Source: Desulforegula conservatrix Mb1Pa | GTDB lineage: Bacteria > Desulfobacterota > Desulfobacteria > Desulfobacterales > Desulforegulaceae | Direction of reading: 5' to 3' | Assembly: GCF_000426225.1 (NCBI RefSeq) | Contig: NZ_AUEY01000011.1 | Location: 19,113 to 83,112, forward strand | DNA: 64,000 nucleotides | Part shown: positions 61,821 through 64,000 of the stretch, in pieces | Layout of the letters: each line of letters begins with the position of its first letter | Numbering within the stretch: position 1 is the stretch's first letter | The notes under the pieces: generated by a model | Databases searched by the model: none | Told to the model about the DNA's origin: nothing | The model's input: the letters and a program-made list of their open reading frames with translations, nothing else | Made by a program: the position numbers and the translations under genes

Positions 61821-63146
61821 CTATTCCTGTTCCTTAGGATTTCTTCCAAAATTAAGGGAATACCAGTCGATATTTCTTGTAAGATACATTGATAAGCCAA
61901 GAACCGCAAAAAGTCCTAAGCTGCCCATGATCAGGGCATAATCCTCAAGCTGAAGAATTACATACAGGTAGGCATAAAGCAATGAAAGAGCTGAAAAAAC
62001 CGATAGAGTGAATGCCTTGCCTCCCATTATCGCCTTTGAATATCCTGTTATTAGAGCAACAATTGCAGTTGCTGATATGAAATAAGAGATGTCAAACCCG
62101 ATATGCTCAGCAAGGGCGGTAAGAAGTACGTAAAACATTGTGAGGGCAAACCCTATCATGAGATACTGGACAGGATGAACCCTTCTGGACATGAGGATTT
62201 CCGCAAAAAAGAACACTGAAAAAGTCATCACTATGAACATCAGGCCGTATTTGATGGTTCTTTCAGATTTCTGATAAACATCAGCAGTTATTATAAGATC
62301 AAGACCAAAGGCAGAACCGCAGATTTTATGAAGCTCTCCTGACCATTTCTGGGGATAGTTTCTGTTCAGATGAAACACCTTCCATTCAGCTGAAAAGCCA
62401 TTGTCTGTAATCGTTCTTTTTTCCGGCAGAAATGCGCCTGTGAAGCTTGGATTGGCCCAGCTTGATTCAAGCGCCACGGTGGTCGTTTTACCAAGAGGCA
62501 TGAAGTCAAGATTCTGACTTCCGTTAAGATTCAGCTTGAAACTGAAGGGAATCAGGGTTTCACCGCCATCAAGATTTATTCTGGAGCCGACACCTGAATT
62601 TATGATTTTTGTGCTTAAAACGCCTGGGTTCATTACTGTTTCAGCATTTCCGATCTTTGCCTCTATGCTTTCCTTTATTCCTTTCATATCCGATATTCCA
62701 AGACTCACGGCAGCTCCTGACCAGATAATGTTTTCAGGAGCTATGCCTGAATCTGCGAAGTCAGGTTTGGAAAACTCTCCGTTTATCTCGAGATCAGCAT
62801 TGTACAGAACAGCCTTGTAAATGCTTCTGTATCTGACTTCAGGAATGATTTTCCCCTTTATTGCAAGTTTTTCAGGAAGAAAATTCATTATTTCAACCGT
62901 ATACCTCAGCTCTCCGTCCTTATTCTCATAGGCTTTCTTGTAAGGAATTGTAAGCACAGGGCCGGAAACAGTCTGGTCTCCTCCCCATTTGTCGCTCAGC
63001 TCCCTTATGACTTCGGCTTTTCTGGCTGACCTCTCGGAAATAAGGGATGAAATCATGCTTTTTGGAACAAGCAGCGCAAGAACAAGAAAGCCAATGACAA
63101 TAAGTTTCAGTGACACAGAATTTATAAAACCGGTTTTTTCACTCAT
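61821..63146 (-). CDS. creD: inner-membrane protein CreD
   Basis: 441 residues, the usual length. One N-terminal helix (LKLIVIGFLVLALLVP), a large periplasmic region that begins ERSARKAEVIRELSDKWGGD and PVLTIPYKK, then five or six helices at the C-terminus starting near TIKYGLMFIVMTFSVFFFAE and a conserved HPVQYLMIGFALTMFYVLL. CreD proteins protect the envelope and are induced by CreBC. Located first in the run creD-creB-creC-ABC. Confidence 0.92.
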   Translation of the reverse strand: MSEKTGFINSVSLKLIVIGFLVLALLVPKSMISSLISERSARKAEVIRELSDKWGGDQTVSGPVLTIPYKKAYENKDGELRYTVEIMNFLPEKLAIKGKIIPEVRYRSIYKAVLYNADLEINGEFSKPDFADSGIAPENIIWSGAAVSLGISDMKGIKESIEAKIGNAETVMNPGVLSTKIINSGVGSRINLDGGETLIPFSFKLNLNGSQNLDFMPLGKTTTVALESSWANPSFTGAFLPEKRTITDNGFSAEWKVFHLNRNYPQKWSGELHKICGSAFGLDLIITADVYQKSERTIKYGLMFIVMTFSVFFFAEILMSRRVHPVQYLMIGFALTMFYVLLTALAEHIGFDISYFISATAIVALITGYSKAIMGGKAFTLSVFSALSLLYAYLYVILQLEDYALIMGSLGLFAVLGLSMYLTRNIDWYSLNFGRNPKEQE

Positions 63147-63165
63147 AATTTTCTCCTTTGCTATG

Positions 63166-63178
63166 GTTTGAAATGAAT
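63166..63178. repeat. 13-bp direct repeat in the creD leader
   Basis: GTTTGAAATGAAT occurs here and again at 63224-63236, 58 bp apart. The second lies inside the TTCA array. They may be two regulator half sites. Confidence 0.5.
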
Positions 63179-63214
63179 TGTTCTTGATTCATGATCAAAG
63201 AATAGAAAGGAGAA

Positions 63215-63252
63215 ATGAAAACAGTTTGAAATGAATATGAAGAAAGTGTGAA
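63215..63252 (-). promoter_or_regulatory. cre-tag-like array upstream of creD
   Basis: On the minus strand TTCAC, TTCAT, TTCAA and TTCAT begin exactly 11 bp apart (63252, 63241, 63230, 63219). E. coli CreB binds TTCAC-N6-TTCAC, the same period. The array ends about 70 bp before the creD start codon. Confidence 0.55.
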
Positions 63253-63334
63253 AAAATTATTGATAAGGATGACTAAAGTCCGGCTTCGAGTCTCCAGAAA
63301 GAAATGCTTCGATTGCCTGCCTTTTCCTCTTTAT

Positions 63335-63443
63335 GTCATTCCCGCGCAGGCCGGGATCCAGAAATATCTGATAATACAAAGATGCCGGATCAATGCCGGT
63401 GTGACTCTAAAACCCTTTTCTGACTTTTTGCTAGACCATCAAT
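63335..63443 (+). repeat. dispersed inverted-repeat element, copy 13
   Basis: CATTCCCGCGCAGGCCGGGAT, GATGCCGGATCAATGCCGG and GACTTTTTGCTAGACCATCA. It lies in the 697-bp gap between creD and the insertion sequence. Confidence 0.8.
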
Positions 63444-63735
63444 GATAGATAAGGACTCCAAAAAATCTATTTCGGTCATTCTTGCTCAGACTTGTTTTAT
63501 GACAAAGCGGTATCTGAAGAGTTTAATATTGCAGTGATATCGTATAGCTCTTGTCCAAAGTTTCTTTAACAGACATTATCTCCATTTTAATAGAAATCAA
63601 TCAAGTGCTGTGCAGCATTGTCCGGTTCTTTTTTAAACTCTGTTTCCTTTTGTATGACAGTATATCACCCTTGATTACTTAGTGATTCTTGTTGACATGC
63701 ATGTTCTTTGTGATATTTCGCATTAATTAATCATA
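63444..63735. other. intergenic region left of the insertion sequence
   Basis: AT-rich, without a convincing gene, repeat or regulator site. Confidence 0.5.
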
Positions 63736-63739
63736 AGTA

Positions 63740-64000
63740 AACCCCCGGCTCTGCCGGTGGACTCACAGAGTTTGACAGATCCTGGAATAAGAAGAAGTCT
63801 CCAATAACTGAACCGCCTAAAGTTCAAGTTAAAGGAGACTTCAATGAGCGAGAGACAAAGCCTAAGCCATAGTACCTGGGAATGCAAGTATCATGTAGTA
63901 TGGATTCCAAAGTATAGAAAAAAGACTATTTATGTAGAATTGAGGAAATATTTGGGAGATGTATTTCGAGATTTGGCCAGACAAAAAGAAAGTGCAATAT
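63740..64000 (+). mobile_element. left part of an IS200/IS605-type insertion sequence (cut by window edge)
   Basis: Upstream of the transposase gene, ACCCCCGGCTCTGCCGGTGG forms the short hairpin typical of the left end of these elements, which have no inverted termini. The transposase gene follows. The right end lies outside. Confidence 0.75.
63844..64000 (+). CDS. tnpA: IS200-type transposase TnpA (partial)
   Basis: Starts at ATG 63844 behind AAAGGAGA. The first 52 residues (STWECKYHVVWIPKYRKK, then RKYLGDVFRDLARQKES) match the N-terminus of Y1 HUH transposases that move single-stranded DNA. The HUH and the catalytic Tyr are outside the window, so intactness is unknown. Confidence 0.88.
   Translation, partial: MSERQSLSHSTWECKYHVVWIPKYRKKTIYVELRKYLGDVFRDLARQKESAI

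Overview
The window looks like chromosome from an anaerobic, moderately AT-rich deltaproteobacterium (Desulfobacterota, probably Desulfobacterales). This is inferred from the gene content: a giant CoA-dehydratase-type activase, a glycyl radical enzyme with its activase, a ferredoxin:thioredoxin reductase subunit, PAS/sigma-54 and hybrid kinase signalling, and the complete glnE-glnD-amtB-glnB-glnA nitrogen set. Taxonomy is inference. No rRNA, tRNA or CRISPR array was seen. Intergenic DNA is littered with one short inverted-repeat family (13 copies recognised, all outside genes), one copy with a 9-bp target duplication, plus three smaller palindrome families.

Layout. 1-1022: a partial HD-GYP signalling protein. 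1339-4507: a three-gene surface-glycan operon (DUF6311 membrane protein, methyltransferase, family 2 glycosyltransferase). 4799-7072: a cupin, a secreted Cys-rich protein, and a DUF2087 protein behind a richly structured leader. 7309-13229: the 1370-residue activase, thioredoxin-reductase/glutaredoxin pair and a nitroreductase. 13477-22190: a sigma-54 activator, a 55-residue protein, and a co-directional set TetR > glycyl radical enzyme (with an SCP2-like N-terminal domain) > activase > double-SDR fusion, with a TetR operator; this is one of the two most unusual systems here. 23565-33032: glnE > glnD > amtB > glnB > glnA, with a strong terminator hairpin lying inside the glnA leader.

33358-36325: a Sel1 lipoprotein, a small secreted protein, a GAF-ANTAR antiterminator and MtgA. 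36819-47513: a run of plus-strand genes that reads as an ion and osmolyte island: HTH-EIIA, ClC channel, a radical SAM aminomutase whose substrate-site residues match glutamate (not lysine) 2,3-aminomutase, a second glutamine synthetase-like enzyme, YitT, NhaA (with a pseudoknot-like leader) and an NhaP/RCK antiporter. The aminomutase plus glutamine synthetase pair could make beta-glutamate and beta-glutamine, known compatible solutes; this is the other headline hypothesis. 47633-48535: ribB with an FMN riboswitch. 48943-52129: a 5'-nucleotidase lipoprotein and two membrane/lipoprotein genes with overlapping ends. 52581-57036: a hybrid histidine kinase with a triplicated N-terminal module, then a frameshifted bacteriohemerythrin. 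57164-63146: creD > creB > creC > ABC ATPase > ABC permease, preceded by an 11-bp-period TTCA array resembling the E. coli cre tag. The right edge enters an IS200-type insertion sequence.
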